The notes under the pieces are model-generated. The model was not told the DNA's origin. It searched no databases and saw only the letters and a list, made by a program, of their open reading frames with translations. This document shows positions 25,626-35,455 of a stretch of DNA of 52,161 nt, piece by piece. The number at the start of each line of letters is the position of its first letter. Position 1 is the first letter of the stretch. Source of the stretch: a virus; IMG/VR virus record IMGVR_UViG_3300035698_011312, positions 1 through 52,161 of that record. The stretch is one strand, 5' to 3'. The translations under genes were made by a program, and so were the position numbers.

Positions 25626-26061
25626 TAAATTTGCTTTCATTACCAAGACAAATATGGGAACTATTATGCCGTTGCTGTCTCCTGTGCCTAAGAAAGGGAA
25701 GTTCATTAATGCTGTACCTATTACCTATGTTCTAAAATTTAATGACAAAACATACAAGGTTAAGATACCTGCCAAATTTCTCTATGATGGTGCTTCTGTA
25801 CCCAGGTTGTTATGGAGTACCACAGGCCATCCCTATACCCCTGAGTTCCAAAGAGCAGGACTTCTACATGATATGGGATATAGGCACAACCCTTTGAACC
25901 TCCCAAAACAAATATGGGACTTGTGGTTTTATTATATCCTTACACAAGATTATGTGGGTGGTTATACTGCCAAAAAGATGTATTGGGGAGTAAAGATTTT
26001 TGGATGGTATGCCTGGGGTCAGCATAGGAAAAGAGAGAAAAGGGAGAAAGCAAAACAATGA
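25618..26061 (+). CDS. DUF1353 family protein in the tail block
   Basis: I chose ATG 25618 behind GGAGAGGAG rather than the earlier start within the tape measure. Residues 56-62 (YDGASVP) and 83-90 (LHDMGYRH) are the family's core pattern, followed by a C-terminal aromatic block (YYILTQDYVGGYTAKKMYW). The conserved H and D could bind a metal, but activity is not known. It lies between tape measure and tail hub, so it may act in tail tip assembly or wall contact. It overlaps the tape measure gene by eight bases. Confidence 0.75.
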   Translation: MADKFAFITKTNMGTIMPLLSPVPKKGKFINAVPITYVLKFNDKTYKVKIPAKFLYDGASVPRLLWSTTGHPYTPEFQRAGLLHDMGYRHNPLNLPKQIWDLWFYYILTQDYVGGYTAKKMYWGVKIFGWYAWGQHRKREKREKAKQ

Positions 26062-29000
26062 AAGCAAACCCAACACCTACTACAATAGCAGAACTCACTG
26101 AACAGAGCAACAGTGGGTTCCTTTGGAAAATAATTTTACGCAGAGCTGTAGATGAAAATTATGATGGCTCTGATGTAGAAATAAATTTTTCTGATATTAT
26201 AAATGTAAGCAATCTAATAGAGGAAGTTGAGAGTACAACTTTAGCTAATTGGATTACTGGTGATGTAGTGTTACATGTTATAAAGGGCAAACTAGTAAAT
26301 ACTGATGAGAATGGAATACTTGAAAATCTTACCTCAGAGACTACTGTTAATGCTCTCCTTTTAGTAGGGGCTGTTAAAGCTACTGATGTTATATCTATGC
26401 TTGAGGGTGAAGTAGATTTCGAGGAAATTGAAGTTGATGTTAAGGATGATCTAGTAAGGTTCAAAATATTGAGCTTTGATTCTATTGCTCAAACAACTCC
26501 TGCTGAAGTAGTATCTGAGCTTCAGCATGCTACTACTCAGCCTGATGGAGTATTGTCAAACATATCTGGTGTTTATAATATTAATGCTGCTACTTGGAAT
26601 GATGAGAAGGTGGGAGTAATCACCTTTACATTTTTAGGAGCAGGGTCAAATACTTTAAGAATTGATGATGGTGGTGATGTAGTCATTCCTGGAGATGGAA
26701 CTTATCTATTATATGACAAATATAGAACTCAATATATATCTGTGTATGTAGATGAGAGTGGATTACCTCCTATTGATAATTGGACTAATGATATAGTATT
26801 TCGTGAGATAAGTGATGTTATGAGATTTGCTACTTGGTATGAGGATTTGACTTATAAAGAGATAGTTGAATATTGCTATACAGCATTAGGGCTTGACCTA
26901 GACAATTGCTTTATAGATGAGGATGGATTACTGCCTTTTTACTCCTCTGTATATGAAGATTCAAAATCACCCTTTGCTGTATTAAGGCCTCCTAGAGATG
27001 GAACTCAAAGAGAGGCTCAAGCAATAGTAATTGATGAGGATATAGGAAGGTCATATTTTGCTATTGGAAATGAAATCCATTACTCCGATGATGATGGATT
27101 AAATTATACATTATCAAAAGCTCTTGCCTATACAGGAGATATTGGTGATATAGGAGAGGGATTTGATTTGGGGCAAGGACACTCTTATGGAAATATACTT
27201 AATATGCACTTTTGGAATGATGTTACTAATAGCAAAAAATATATAATAGGGATACAAAGTAAATACTTCAGATCTGATGATGCTAGATATGTCAACCCTG
27301 TAACAGGTTGGGAACTAGCCTTGATGGATAGGGGTGGAGTTATATTCATTTTCAATATCACTGATGATCTTTTAGTAGAGTTTGATGATGAATATGCTTA
27401 TAGAGGAACATATCAAGGGAGAAGGCCTGTAACTGCTAGGTTAGCTCTTGATGGTGGTTCTGGATGGAATGAAACGGAAAGGCAATATTTTAGATGCTTT
27501 GTTAATAATACTGAAGCAACTTTCGCTTGGTGGAGAGTTCCTTTGGGCCAAGAGTATGGAACAGACTGGGCAGCTCTACAAAGAAATCATAGGTATGTAA
27601 GGCCTTCTACTGATCTTGCTCCTAGCCCTGTAGAAGTTGCAACACTTAAAGATGCTGGTGGATGGTTCAGCACTATACCGATCAGAACAGTTACTGATGA
27701 GAATGATATAGAATACCTAGACAAGAATAATGGAGTGTTAGTTCACCCTCATAGATGCAATGATCATGAGTATTCTATTGCTAGAGGTAATCTGGATTAT
27801 TCTGCTGGTGATAAATGGAGTGTTGATGTTTCTGGTTTGAACAGAGATTTTCCATTTTCTAATTTACCTACTTCTGGTTTCCAATCTTTGCTTGATGTTA
27901 CTTTTGATGACACTAACCAATATATATATCTTTCTTTTGCTACTGCTCTTTCTATGAAGCCTGCTGAATCTGGTAATGAAGGTAGATGGATGGGAAGGAT
28001 AAAGGGAGAGATATTTAAATGGGAGTATGGCAAACCTTCTAATGTAGACTATATTAAATGTATATATGCTAATCAGTGCTCTCCTAACTACTTGACATAT
28101 AATAATGAAAGGATGCCCAGAGGTTACATTTTTAGGAGCATAAAATACACTACCATAGGAAGTAGAGAAGGCATACTTGCTATAGCTGAAGCTCCTTACT
28201 GTGATACTCCTAGTGATGTTGGTTGGGAGGGAGGAGCAGAAACAGTAAGCTTAGATTGGAAAATAGTATTTATACCTTTCAATAGTTCTGGTGATATCAT
28301 AAAGCCTCAGATACTTCAGGGGTCTGATGTTAGTAGACTATTCTGTGGTGGTGATCCTAAATTCGATAACTATGGTACTGCTGGAATTGATGAAAGAATT
28401 TTCAAGGATATTGCTAAAATAATAAGCAGCCCCAGTGAGCCTACTTTCAGTCCAAGGTTATGGAACATTATCCAAAATACAAATCCTATTCGAGATGGTG
28501 AAAGAGATTTGTATTTTGTAGAGAACCAGCCTTTAAGATCCACTCCTAATGATGCTTGCAAAGTAGGTGAAGCAAAGTTTGCTGATAAGTTCCCTGATTG
28601 GGAGGAAGTCTATAATGATAACTTTAAAGATGGCCCTACAAAGTTTGTAGGAATTGATGAGGATGCTAACTTATCTTGTCTCTTTAAAGTTGCTGATGTT
28701 TATACCAAATTCCCTAATGATGAAGTTACTATTGCTAATTGGGACTTCTGTGACTCTGAACCAAGATATGTTATAGATTATTGGACAGGTGGTAAGACTG
28801 TTCAGACGCATGGCGACTATCCCAATTCTGTTAGTGGGCTCTATAGATTATTTAGCAGACAATGGGACAGTCCACCTAGTAGAGTTGAGGAGGAAGGGCA
28901 AATTGGTGTTACTTTCGACAATACTAAATATGAAGCACTCTCAACTTATAGGTATAAGGATACTATCACCAATGAATTAACTAATGCTAGAATGACTAGT

Positions 29001-32000
29001 TACTATGGACAATTCAAACTTACTGCTGCTGAGTTATTTGAAGTTGATGGGTTCCACCTTCAAGCTTTTATCTCATTCCAAGGATTAAATGCTGGAAAGA
29101 TATTTGTGTTTGGTTCTATGGAGTATTGGGGTATACCTGCTGATGAGGAAACTGCTGTAAATTGGGTAGTCTATATTTATCTTGATGGTGCTCAAAAAGT
29201 AAATTTCAGAGTTTATTATGATGATGGTACTACCACTACTGTTCAGACTAGTGCATTGGCAGCTAATATTGCTTATAATTTTGTTTTTGAGCATAAGAGA
29301 AATGGCACCCAGAGGATATATGTAGATGGAAGTATTGATGGAACAATGGCTGCTTCAGATAAAGCCTATCGAGTAACTGAGCAAAGCACCCTACAATTTA
29401 GATGGGGGAGTATTGTTAACTGTTCTAACTTTCATTTAGTTGCTGCTAAAATATCCAGAGGATTTGGTTTAGTTACTCCTGCTGATTACTATAATAATGC
29501 TACCTTAACTGATTCAAGTTCTAATGGTTTAGACTTTACTTGGAGTAGTGTTGCTGCTTTGAATTATGAATGGGAAGGGTTATTTCGTGCTGCTATGAAG
29601 TTCAATGGTGCTACTTATCTTACAAGAGCTTCGCATGCTGATCTACAGATTGGTGCTGTTGTTACTACCATAGGCTTTGCCTTTAAAAGAGTAACAGGGG
29701 CAGGAATTGGAAGTGGTCAAATGATAATTACTAAGGGAAGGATAGCAGATAATGATGCTGAATGGGCTGTTTATTTCGATAGCAGGAACAAAATAAGAGT
29801 TGTTTTGTCTTTGGATGGATTAGCATGGGCTTGGCAATGTCCAGGTTTGACTTCTTTTACTGCTGACAATAATTGGCATACTGGAGTAGTAGTAATTGAT
29901 CCTATTGCTGTAACAGGAAGTATAACTATTCTTGCTGATGGTGCTGATGATACAGGAATTACAGCAGGAGCACCAGGTAATCTGCATACAGGAGCAGGTG
30001 GAATAGGAATAGGGGGTACTGCTACTGGTGCTGCTTTACTTAGAAATTCTCATTTAATTGATCAATTATTTGTTATTAAAGGAACGCAATGGGATGCTAC
30101 TGAAGCTTTAAATTATCATAATTCAATAGGGTCTTGTTATGATAATTACTGGTTAGGTGGTTCACAAAGACTTGAGCCTAAGCGTGTTGGATTATGGAGC
30201 AATACTGTAGCTGGTAACTCTATTATAGAGAAGAAAATTATTGTACCTGGAGATTGTGAATATCTTGCTTTAAATTCAATCATAAGTATTGGATTACCTA
30301 ATCTAGGTTCTAATGTTTTGAATGATGGTGATTGTTATTTGGAGATGCAAATAATTGATTCCCTGAGCAATATAGTAGTAAGATCAAGGATCACTGCCCA
30401 ACTAATGAGGCCAGCAGGAAGGTCTAGTACAAACTTCAGATTTGTAAGTAGATTTGGGGTATATTGGGATGATTCCTTAATCCCTGCTTTAGTTGATACT
30501 GGCATAGAAATGGACAGTTTTATAAATACTCCTAGATATGCCAATTTGTTACTTGCTTTGGATTTGGCTAACTCTAAGTTTGCTTTTGAAGGTGGTGGAA
30601 AATTAGTTCCCAATGATAGTGCTACTGGTAATGTCAAAAAAGATTGGACTGCTTTCCTTGCTGGGTCTATAGCTGCTGGTGATACTATCACGTTAAAATT
30701 TACTTGGTTCCAAATGCCAAATCCTGTTCTTGATATATTTCCTATGTTTACAATTCAGGATTTTAATGTTACCTCTATAAAGGATTTGGATTTGTGGGAT
30801 AATAATGACTCTGGTACTGCTACTGGTGCTCAAACTGACTCTACCCTAAAGGATACAGGAAAAGTTTGGGGAGTAAATGAATGGACAGGATATCTAGTAA
30901 CACTTACTCTGAATGAAGGAGTAAGGCAGAGCAGGGAGGTAATAAGCAATACCATTGATACCTTAACTATAAGTGATGGTACTGACAATGCTGAATGGAC
31001 AACTACTCCAGCAGCAGGATCAACTCAATATGAGATAGAAGCTTTTTCAACTCGTGATCCTGTTCAGCTTATTAAAGGAAGTGAGAAAAGAGTTGTACCT
31101 GATTTAGTTATAAACAACAAGCCTGAAGGGAAAGATCCTGATGATACAGGTACTGCTTCTGCTGGTGGTGTTGGTACTTTAACTGATGGAACTAAAGCTT
31201 GGACTAATGATGAATGGAATAATAGATATGCTGTATTAATAATAGCAGGAACAGGAATAGGCCAATGGAGAGGGATAACAGATAATAATGGCACTGTCTT
31301 GACTATCTCTCCTAATTGGACTACCAATCCTGATGCTACTAGTGAATATATAATCAAGAAAAAAAGAGACAGGACTATTGGGAGCCTTGTTACTTATTCT
31401 GATGAGATATTTTGGTACAGTGATACTTATGCCTTTACTGTAACTGAGTGTGATTTTGAAGGTGAATCAATAGCTAGTCTTTTGTCAGCCTGTGCTATGA
31501 ACACTTATAAAGTCAACAGGTTCAGGCCCTCTCCTTCAGATTGGGGTTATGCTACTGCTGGAGGTGCTACTACATTATCTGATACTGCTAAGAGTTGGGT
31601 GGTTAATGTTTTTGCTAGTGCTACTATTATGGTCATAAGTGGTACAGGAGAGGGGGAAGTAAATACCATAGCAAGCAATACTGATACTGTTATTACTGTA
31701 TCTGGTGCTTGGGGGACTAATCCTGATAACACCTCTACCTATGTCATTATCCCTTATGGTGGAAAAGTAAGAGGATGGATGATGGATAGGAATACAAACA
31801 TTGAAGGTGGAGATAGAAATATATACAAAAGTGATATATTGAATAAAGGAATATTAGTAAATGAAGTTTGGGATAAATGGTATGATGGAGTAGTAGTAGG
31901 ATGGAATGATGGAACAGTTTCAGGAACAGAATATATAGGTGATACTAGAAGGGGCAAAAAAGTATTGACTGTTTCTAATCCTTTGATACAGGATGCTTAT

Positions 32001-32225
32001 ATTGCCAAGAGTATTGCTCAAATGATCTATAATAATCTTTCAGCAAAGAAAAGGATATTGAAAGATTTCTATACCATCCCTTTACTTACTCCTGAGCCAA
32101 TGGATAGGGTAAGGCCTTATGTTCTATCATTAAGAAGGGATAATGCTTATCTGTGGTATAACATTTATAAACTTGATACTTCCTTAAAAGGTGGTATTTG
32201 TAAGATGGAAATTGTCCAACAATAA
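26058..32225 (+). CDS. Giant tail hub/tip protein with Asp-box, LamG-like and triple repeat domains (2055 aa)
   Basis: The N-terminus (about 1-160) is beta-rich like tail-hub entry domains. Near residue 345 HYSDDDGLNYT matches an Asp-box (SxDxGxxW/Y) of propeller folds. Residues about 957-1135 and 1178-1355 look like two concanavalin/LamG-type sugar-binding domains (FNGATYLTRASHADLQIG; NWHTGVVVI). Three copies of a roughly 70-residue module (about 1582-1660, 1694-1770, 1828-1900) share TL-x-D...W...GTG...W...NPD-x-TS-x-Y-x-I. The last 150 residues resemble the hub end (IAKSIAQMIYNNLSAKKRI). Likely host recognition and tip assembly. Confidence 0.7.
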   Translation: MKANPTPTTIAELTEQSNSGFLWKIILRRAVDENYDGSDVEINFSDIINVSNLIEEVESTTLANWITGDVVLHVIKGKLVNTDENGILENLTSETTVNALLLVGAVKATDVISMLEGEVDFEEIEVDVKDDLVRFKILSFDSIAQTTPAEVVSELQHATTQPDGVLSNISGVYNINAATWNDEKVGVITFTFLGAGSNTLRIDDGGDVVIPGDGTYLLYDKYRTQYISVYVDESGLPPIDNWTNDIVFREISDVMRFATWYEDLTYKEIVEYCYTALGLDLDNCFIDEDGLLPFYSSVYEDSKSPFAVLRPPRDGTQREAQAIVIDEDIGRSYFAIGNEIHYSDDDGLNYTLSKALAYTGDIGDIGEGFDLGQGHSYGNILNMHFWNDVTNSKKYIIGIQSKYFRSDDARYVNPVTGWELALMDRGGVIFIFNITDDLLVEFDDEYAYRGTYQGRRPVTARLALDGGSGWNETERQYFRCFVNNTEATFAWWRVPLGQEYGTDWAALQRNHRYVRPSTDLAPSPVEVATLKDAGGWFSTIPIRTVTDENDIEYLDKNNGVLVHPHRCNDHEYSIARGNLDYSAGDKWSVDVSGLNRDFPFSNLPTSGFQSLLDVTFDDTNQYIYLSFATALSMKPAESGNEGRWMGRIKGEIFKWEYGKPSNVDYIKCIYANQCSPNYLTYNNERMPRGYIFRSIKYTTIGSREGILAIAEAPYCDTPSDVGWEGGAETVSLDWKIVFIPFNSSGDIIKPQILQGSDVSRLFCGGDPKFDNYGTAGIDERIFKDIAKIISSPSEPTFSPRLWNIIQNTNPIRDGERDLYFVENQPLRSTPNDACKVGEAKFADKFPDWEEVYNDNFKDGPTKFVGIDEDANLSCLFKVADVYTKFPNDEVTIANWDFCDSEPRYVIDYWTGGKTVQTHGDYPNSVSGLYRLFSRQWDSPPSRVEEEGQIGVTFDNTKYEALSTYRYKDTITNELTNARMTSYYGQFKLTAAELFEVDGFHLQAFISFQGLNAGKIFVFGSMEYWGIPADEETAVNWVVYIYLDGAQKVNFRVYYDDGTTTTVQTSALAANIAYNFVFEHKRNGTQRIYVDGSIDGTMAASDKAYRVTEQSTLQFRWGSIVNCSNFHLVAAKISRGFGLVTPADYYNNATLTDSSSNGLDFTWSSVAALNYEWEGLFRAAMKFNGATYLTRASHADLQIGAVVTTIGFAFKRVTGAGIGSGQMIITKGRIADNDAEWAVYFDSRNKIRVVLSLDGLAWAWQCPGLTSFTADNNWHTGVVVIDPIAVTGSITILADGADDTGITAGAPGNLHTGAGGIGIGGTATGAALLRNSHLIDQLFVIKGTQWDATEALNYHNSIGSCYDNYWLGGSQRLEPKRVGLWSNTVAGNSIIEKKIIVPGDCEYLALNSIISIGLPNLGSNVLNDGDCYLEMQIIDSLSNIVVRSRITAQLMRPAGRSSTNFRFVSRFGVYWDDSLIPALVDTGIEMDSFINTPRYANLLLALDLANSKFAFEGGGKLVPNDSATGNVKKDWTAFLAGSIAAGDTITLKFTWFQMPNPVLDIFPMFTIQDFNVTSIKDLDLWDNNDSGTATGAQTDSTLKDTGKVWGVNEWTGYLVTLTLNEGVRQSREVISNTIDTLTISDGTDNAEWTTTPAAGSTQYEIEAFSTRDPVQLIKGSEKRVVPDLVINNKPEGKDPDDTGTASAGGVGTLTDGTKAWTNDEWNNRYAVLIIAGTGIGQWRGITDNNGTVLTISPNWTTNPDATSEYIIKKKRDRTIGSLVTYSDEIFWYSDTYAFTVTECDFEGESIASLLSACAMNTYKVNRFRPSPSDWGYATAGGATTLSDTAKSWVVNVFASATIMVISGTGEGEVNTIASNTDTVITVSGAWGTNPDNTSTYVIIPYGGKVRGWMMDRNTNIEGGDRNIYKSDILNKGILVNEVWDKWYDGVVVGWNDGTVSGTEYIGDTRRGKKVLTVSNPLIQDAYIAKSIAQMIYNNLSAKKRILKDFYTIPLLTPEPMDRVRPYVLSLRRDNAYLWYNIYKLDTSLKGGICKMEIVQQ

Positions 32226-32236
32226 GGGGAAATAAT

Positions 32237-33178
32237 ATGGCAGTAAATGAATGGTCAAATTATGTCATAGGTGGAGTAGAAGCACCCAAAGCTCTAGTCT
32301 GTACTGGTTATAATCTTGTAGCTACTGATGAGGATTCATTTGAGTACAATCTAGATGGTTGGGCTGTAAGCCAATGCCAAATGGCAAGAAAGGCTGATAT
32401 AACTACCCCACAGGGGAACTTTGTTATGGAGTCTGAGGATAGCCTAGCAGCTGCAGCAGGGTTTGTTTATTATGAGATAGACTTAGGGGAGGCCATAGGA
32501 GGGAAAACCTTTGTAGTAACATGCTTTGCTAAGGATTCAACTGATTCTACTAGCCATACTGCTAAGATTATGCTTACTGAGGATATAACAGGATCAGGAG
32601 AGGATCATGAGCTAGAATTTGTTGCTTCAAGTTTAGGGTGGAGAAAGATTACCCATACTGCTACTTTCGATCCTGCTAATGTTGCTACTAAATTGTATGT
32701 GGTTTTATTTGCTAGAAGGAATCCTGCTGCTCCTATACTTCCTGTAAGATGGGATTTGTTTAAGGTATATGAAGTTGATGGTGAGTATAGTGTAAAGGTA
32801 CCATTTCCTTATATGCAGAGATTTGAGAAAGTATTGAATTATGAACAGACTACCTTAGATGGACAAGAAAGGGAAAGTGTTTTAGGATGGAGATATGTTG
32901 CCACCTTAAATTATGAATTCATTAATCCTACAGATATGCAACCACTTATCAGGATATCTGAGGCAAGCTTTGTGATATTTTATCCGCATAATGATCATGT
33001 ATTCTCTGCTAGAGTAAGGAGTATTGGAGATTTTGAATATGATTACTTCCATAATAAATATCTAGCACATACAAATATATTTCAATTAAGAGGTACAGAA
33101 GTGGTCAAAAATAAGCCCTTCAGAGTAGGTTCTGGAGAGGAACAATTAAGAATAGAAAGAATGGAATTTATTTTTTAA
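32237..33178 (+). CDS. Tail tip protein with N-terminal carbohydrate-binding-like domain
   Basis: Residues about 25-165 have a jelly-roll CBM pattern (NLDGW...FVMESED...YYEIDLGEAIGGKTFVVTCFAKDS...LGWRKITHTATF), similar to CBM4/9-type domains. The C-terminal part (about 175-313) has tail-like features (VKVPFPYMQRFEKVLNYEQTTLDGQ). It could bind cell-surface sugars next to the hub and fibre. SD AAGGGGA; short gap to the hub gene. Confidence 0.6.
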   Translation: MAVNEWSNYVIGGVEAPKALVCTGYNLVATDEDSFEYNLDGWAVSQCQMARKADITTPQGNFVMESEDSLAAAAGFVYYEIDLGEAIGGKTFVVTCFAKDSTDSTSHTAKIMLTEDITGSGEDHELEFVASSLGWRKITHTATFDPANVATKLYVVLFARRNPAAPILPVRWDLFKVYEVDGEYSVKVPFPYMQRFEKVLNYEQTTLDGQERESVLGWRYVATLNYEFINPTDMQPLIRISEASFVIFYPHNDHVFSARVRSIGDFEYDYFHNKYLAHTNIFQLRGTEVVKNKPFRVGSGEEQLRIERMEFIF

Positions 33179-33190
33179 GGGAGCATAAAA

Positions 33191-35020
33191 ATGGCAGCTG
33201 CTACTTATGTAGGGTCAATTAAGGATGAAAATGGTTTACTAATCTCAGGGAGAGATGTAGACCTATACTTTGCTGGTGGAGCTAAAGCATTTGACTTAGC
33301 TGAAAGTGCTGATAGACCTGGGGTGTACTATAGTGAAATTGTTACTATGGGTGTCAATTATGATGTCTATGTAGATGGTGTTGCTCTTGGTGATGAGTAC
33401 AGCAATCAGCCTTTTGGTTTTCCTACTTTGGGATCACCTACCTGGACCAATGGAACATTTACTGGATGGTTAGTTGTTAATGACTTTATTGATGTAGATA
33501 ACATCAGGATAATTGATGATGGAATAGCAGGTACAACTAAAGTACAGCTAACACCAGAAATTGGTAGTCCTGCTTACTATTTAGATATACTTGCTGTAAC
33601 AGGGGGAGGGGTTGAGGGCATACATCTTGATCCTGTCACTGGTGAAGCTTCCATAAGGTTATATCTTGGTGCTACTGCTAATTGCTATATAGATGAAGCT
33701 GATGATCTGTACATAGCAAATGATATTGTTGTAGGGAATAACCTTACAGTAAGTGGTGCTATGATTATAGCAGAAGTACAAGCAGGGAATATTACTATCA
33801 ATACTGACAATATGATAGGAGTTGGTGGAATAAACTTTATTCCTGAAGTTGGTAATTTAAATGAATATATGTACCTTACTAGAAATGGTGCTGATGGAGT
33901 ACTCATAAGAGGATATGGTATTGCTAATGGTAGGGTTGCTATAGAAAATACAGGGACTTACTTTGATGGTGCTGATTTTGTTGTTGCTAATGATGTTACT
34001 ATAGGCAATGATCTTATTATGGGTAATGATATCAATATGGGTGGTAATCACTTAACAGGAGGAGTAGGAAGCATAGCTATGCTAAGTGTTACCTTTATAG
34101 ATTGTTTGGATGAAGATGGAATGGGATCAGATAGTAATGTCAAAATTTCTACTCAGCAATCTATCAAAGCTTATGTAGATAACAATTTAGTTCCTTATGA
34201 GAATGGTGGTGGAACTGGTAATATTGGAGTAGGTGCTGGTGCTTGCGGTTCACCTGGTGGTGCTGACTTTTTAAATACTGCTATAGGTGAAGGAGCTTTA
34301 AGTGGACTTAATAATTCAGGAGCATTAAACAATACTGCTGTAGGATATGAAGCATTAGATGATGTTACTTCTGGTGATTATAATACTACTATAGGTGCTT
34401 ATGCTGGCTCTAAAATTACTACCGGGCTAGGGAATATTTGCGTTGGGCAGAATGCTGGAGCGAATAATAGTTTTGACACTGAGAATTATAATATTGTTAT
34501 TGGCGATGGCACCACTGTAGTAGATACATTTGATAGTGGTATTGCTATAGGAAAGAATGCAGAAATTGGACAATCTCATGCTATGTTTATTGGTGGTAAT
34601 CATGCTGATGGTTATATTGATGCTATCATAGTAGGCAGAAGTTTAGTTTCAACTTCTGCTAATAATATAACTGTTAAGCCTACTGGTGCTTCTGGTGCTG
34701 ATATGGCAGGCAATGATTTCAGTATAGAGGGTGGTGCTCCTACAGGCGATGAAGATAGTGGATGGGTATTTTTCAAAACTTATTCTGGTGGTGCTTCTGG
34801 TGCTGCTTTAAGAGCTACTGTCCAGAGAGGTGGTTGGGGGCCTGATGGTGGATTGACTATAAATGAATTATCTGCTGACCCTGCTGACCCTGCTGAAGGA
34901 GAATTTGTTCTGTGGATGAGTGATGGTGTTGGTGCTGGTGATGATGGAGATATAATGTGGAAAATCCAAGCAGGTGCTGTGGTAAAAAGCGGAACACTGA
35001 TTGACTTTAGCGCATTTTAA
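33191..35020 (+). CDS. Tail fibre / receptor-binding protein with trimeric head-type repeats
   Basis: After a beta-rich N-terminus, residues about 310-325 (STQQSIKAYVDNN) give the common fibre trimer signature. From about 361 to 475 there are repeated N-x-(A/T)-(I/V)-G-x-x-A units (NTAIGEGAL, NTAVGYEAL, NTTIGAYAG, NICVGQNAG, GIAIGKNAE), like left-handed trimeric beta-rolls of YadA-type heads. It ends the tail block. It probably sits at the tail tip and contacts the host. SD is AAGGGAG. Confidence 0.75.
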   Translation: MAAATYVGSIKDENGLLISGRDVDLYFAGGAKAFDLAESADRPGVYYSEIVTMGVNYDVYVDGVALGDEYSNQPFGFPTLGSPTWTNGTFTGWLVVNDFIDVDNIRIIDDGIAGTTKVQLTPEIGSPAYYLDILAVTGGGVEGIHLDPVTGEASIRLYLGATANCYIDEADDLYIANDIVVGNNLTVSGAMIIAEVQAGNITINTDNMIGVGGINFIPEVGNLNEYMYLTRNGADGVLIRGYGIANGRVAIENTGTYFDGADFVVANDVTIGNDLIMGNDINMGGNHLTGGVGSIAMLSVTFIDCLDEDGMGSDSNVKISTQQSIKAYVDNNLVPYENGGGTGNIGVGAGACGSPGGADFLNTAIGEGALSGLNNSGALNNTAVGYEALDDVTSGDYNTTIGAYAGSKITTGLGNICVGQNAGANNSFDTENYNIVIGDGTTVVDTFDSGIAIGKNAEIGQSHAMFIGGNHADGYIDAIIVGRSLVSTSANNITVKPTGASGADMAGNDFSIEGGAPTGDEDSGWVFFKTYSGGASGAALRATVQRGGWGPDGGLTINELSADPADPAEGEFVLWMSDGVGAGDDGDIMWKIQAGAVVKSGTLIDFSAF

Positions 35021-35056
35021 TTAACATAAAAAATAAACTTTTGTTTATAATGCCAA

Positions 35057-35071
35057 GGTATATTATAGATA
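35057..35071 (+). promoter_or_regulatory. Candidate phage promoter element GGTATATTATAGATA (second identical copy)
   Basis: It is identical to 139-153 and lies in the 82-base gap after the fibre gene, opening the replication block. Upstream is a 6-base hairpin ATAAAC/GTTTAT (35033-35048), and TTAATTAA occurs on both sides (35017-35024 and 35081-35088). No strong terminator for the tail transcript is seen here. Confidence 0.5.
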
Positions 35072-35102
35072 AAGAGTAAATTAATTAACTAAGGAGGAAG
35101 TA

Positions 35103-35381
35103 ATGAAAGAGATAGTAGCAGAAACAAATGAAGAGAGAATGGTTCTTGTACTTTGTATGTCTAGTCCTCGTGGTAATGATTCTGCCAGAATCAGGAGAAT
35201 TGAAAAGATAGCAATTATCATTGAAGCTAGTAGAGGAGTGGTAAAACTGGATGATGATGATTTTGATTTTGTTTTAAAAAGCTTCCAAGCCTACAATAAA
35301 TGGGGTGGTGAAGTACGCTCTGTCAGGAAAGCAGTCATTTCTATAGAAGACAGATTGGATGAAGCCAAAAAAGCTGTATAA
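35103..35381 (+). CDS. Hypothetical helical protein (92 aa)
   Basis: ATG behind AAGGAGG. It is acidic with a helical pattern (DDDDFDFVLKSFQAY). There is no cysteine, membrane helix or known motif. It is alone between two TATATTA elements, so it may be an early protein or regulator. Function unknown. Confidence 0.55.
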   Translation: MKEIVAETNEERMVLVLCMSSPRGNDSARIRRIEKIAIIIEASRGVVKLDDDDFDFVLKSFQAYNKWGGEVRSVRKAVISIEDRLDEAKKAV

Positions 35382-35392
35382 AAATAAATTTC

Positions 35393-35455
35393 CCGTGCTC
35401 CCCTGTTCTAGGTATATTACTTATAGAAAGTAATTTATACCAAAGGGGAGCATGG
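35393..35455 (+). promoter_or_regulatory. SD- and start-codon-masking hairpin that contains a TATATTA element
   Basis: CCGTGCTCCCCT (35393-35404) pairs with AGGGGAGCATGG (35444-35455), one G-T wobble, covering the SD and the ATG at 35452. An inner stem pairs GGTATA (35411-35416) with TATACC (35436-35441) and TTACTT (35417-35422) with AAGTAA (35428-35433). GGTATATTA is in the left inner arm, so RNA starting just after it would lack the left arm and have a free SD. Confidence 0.72.
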
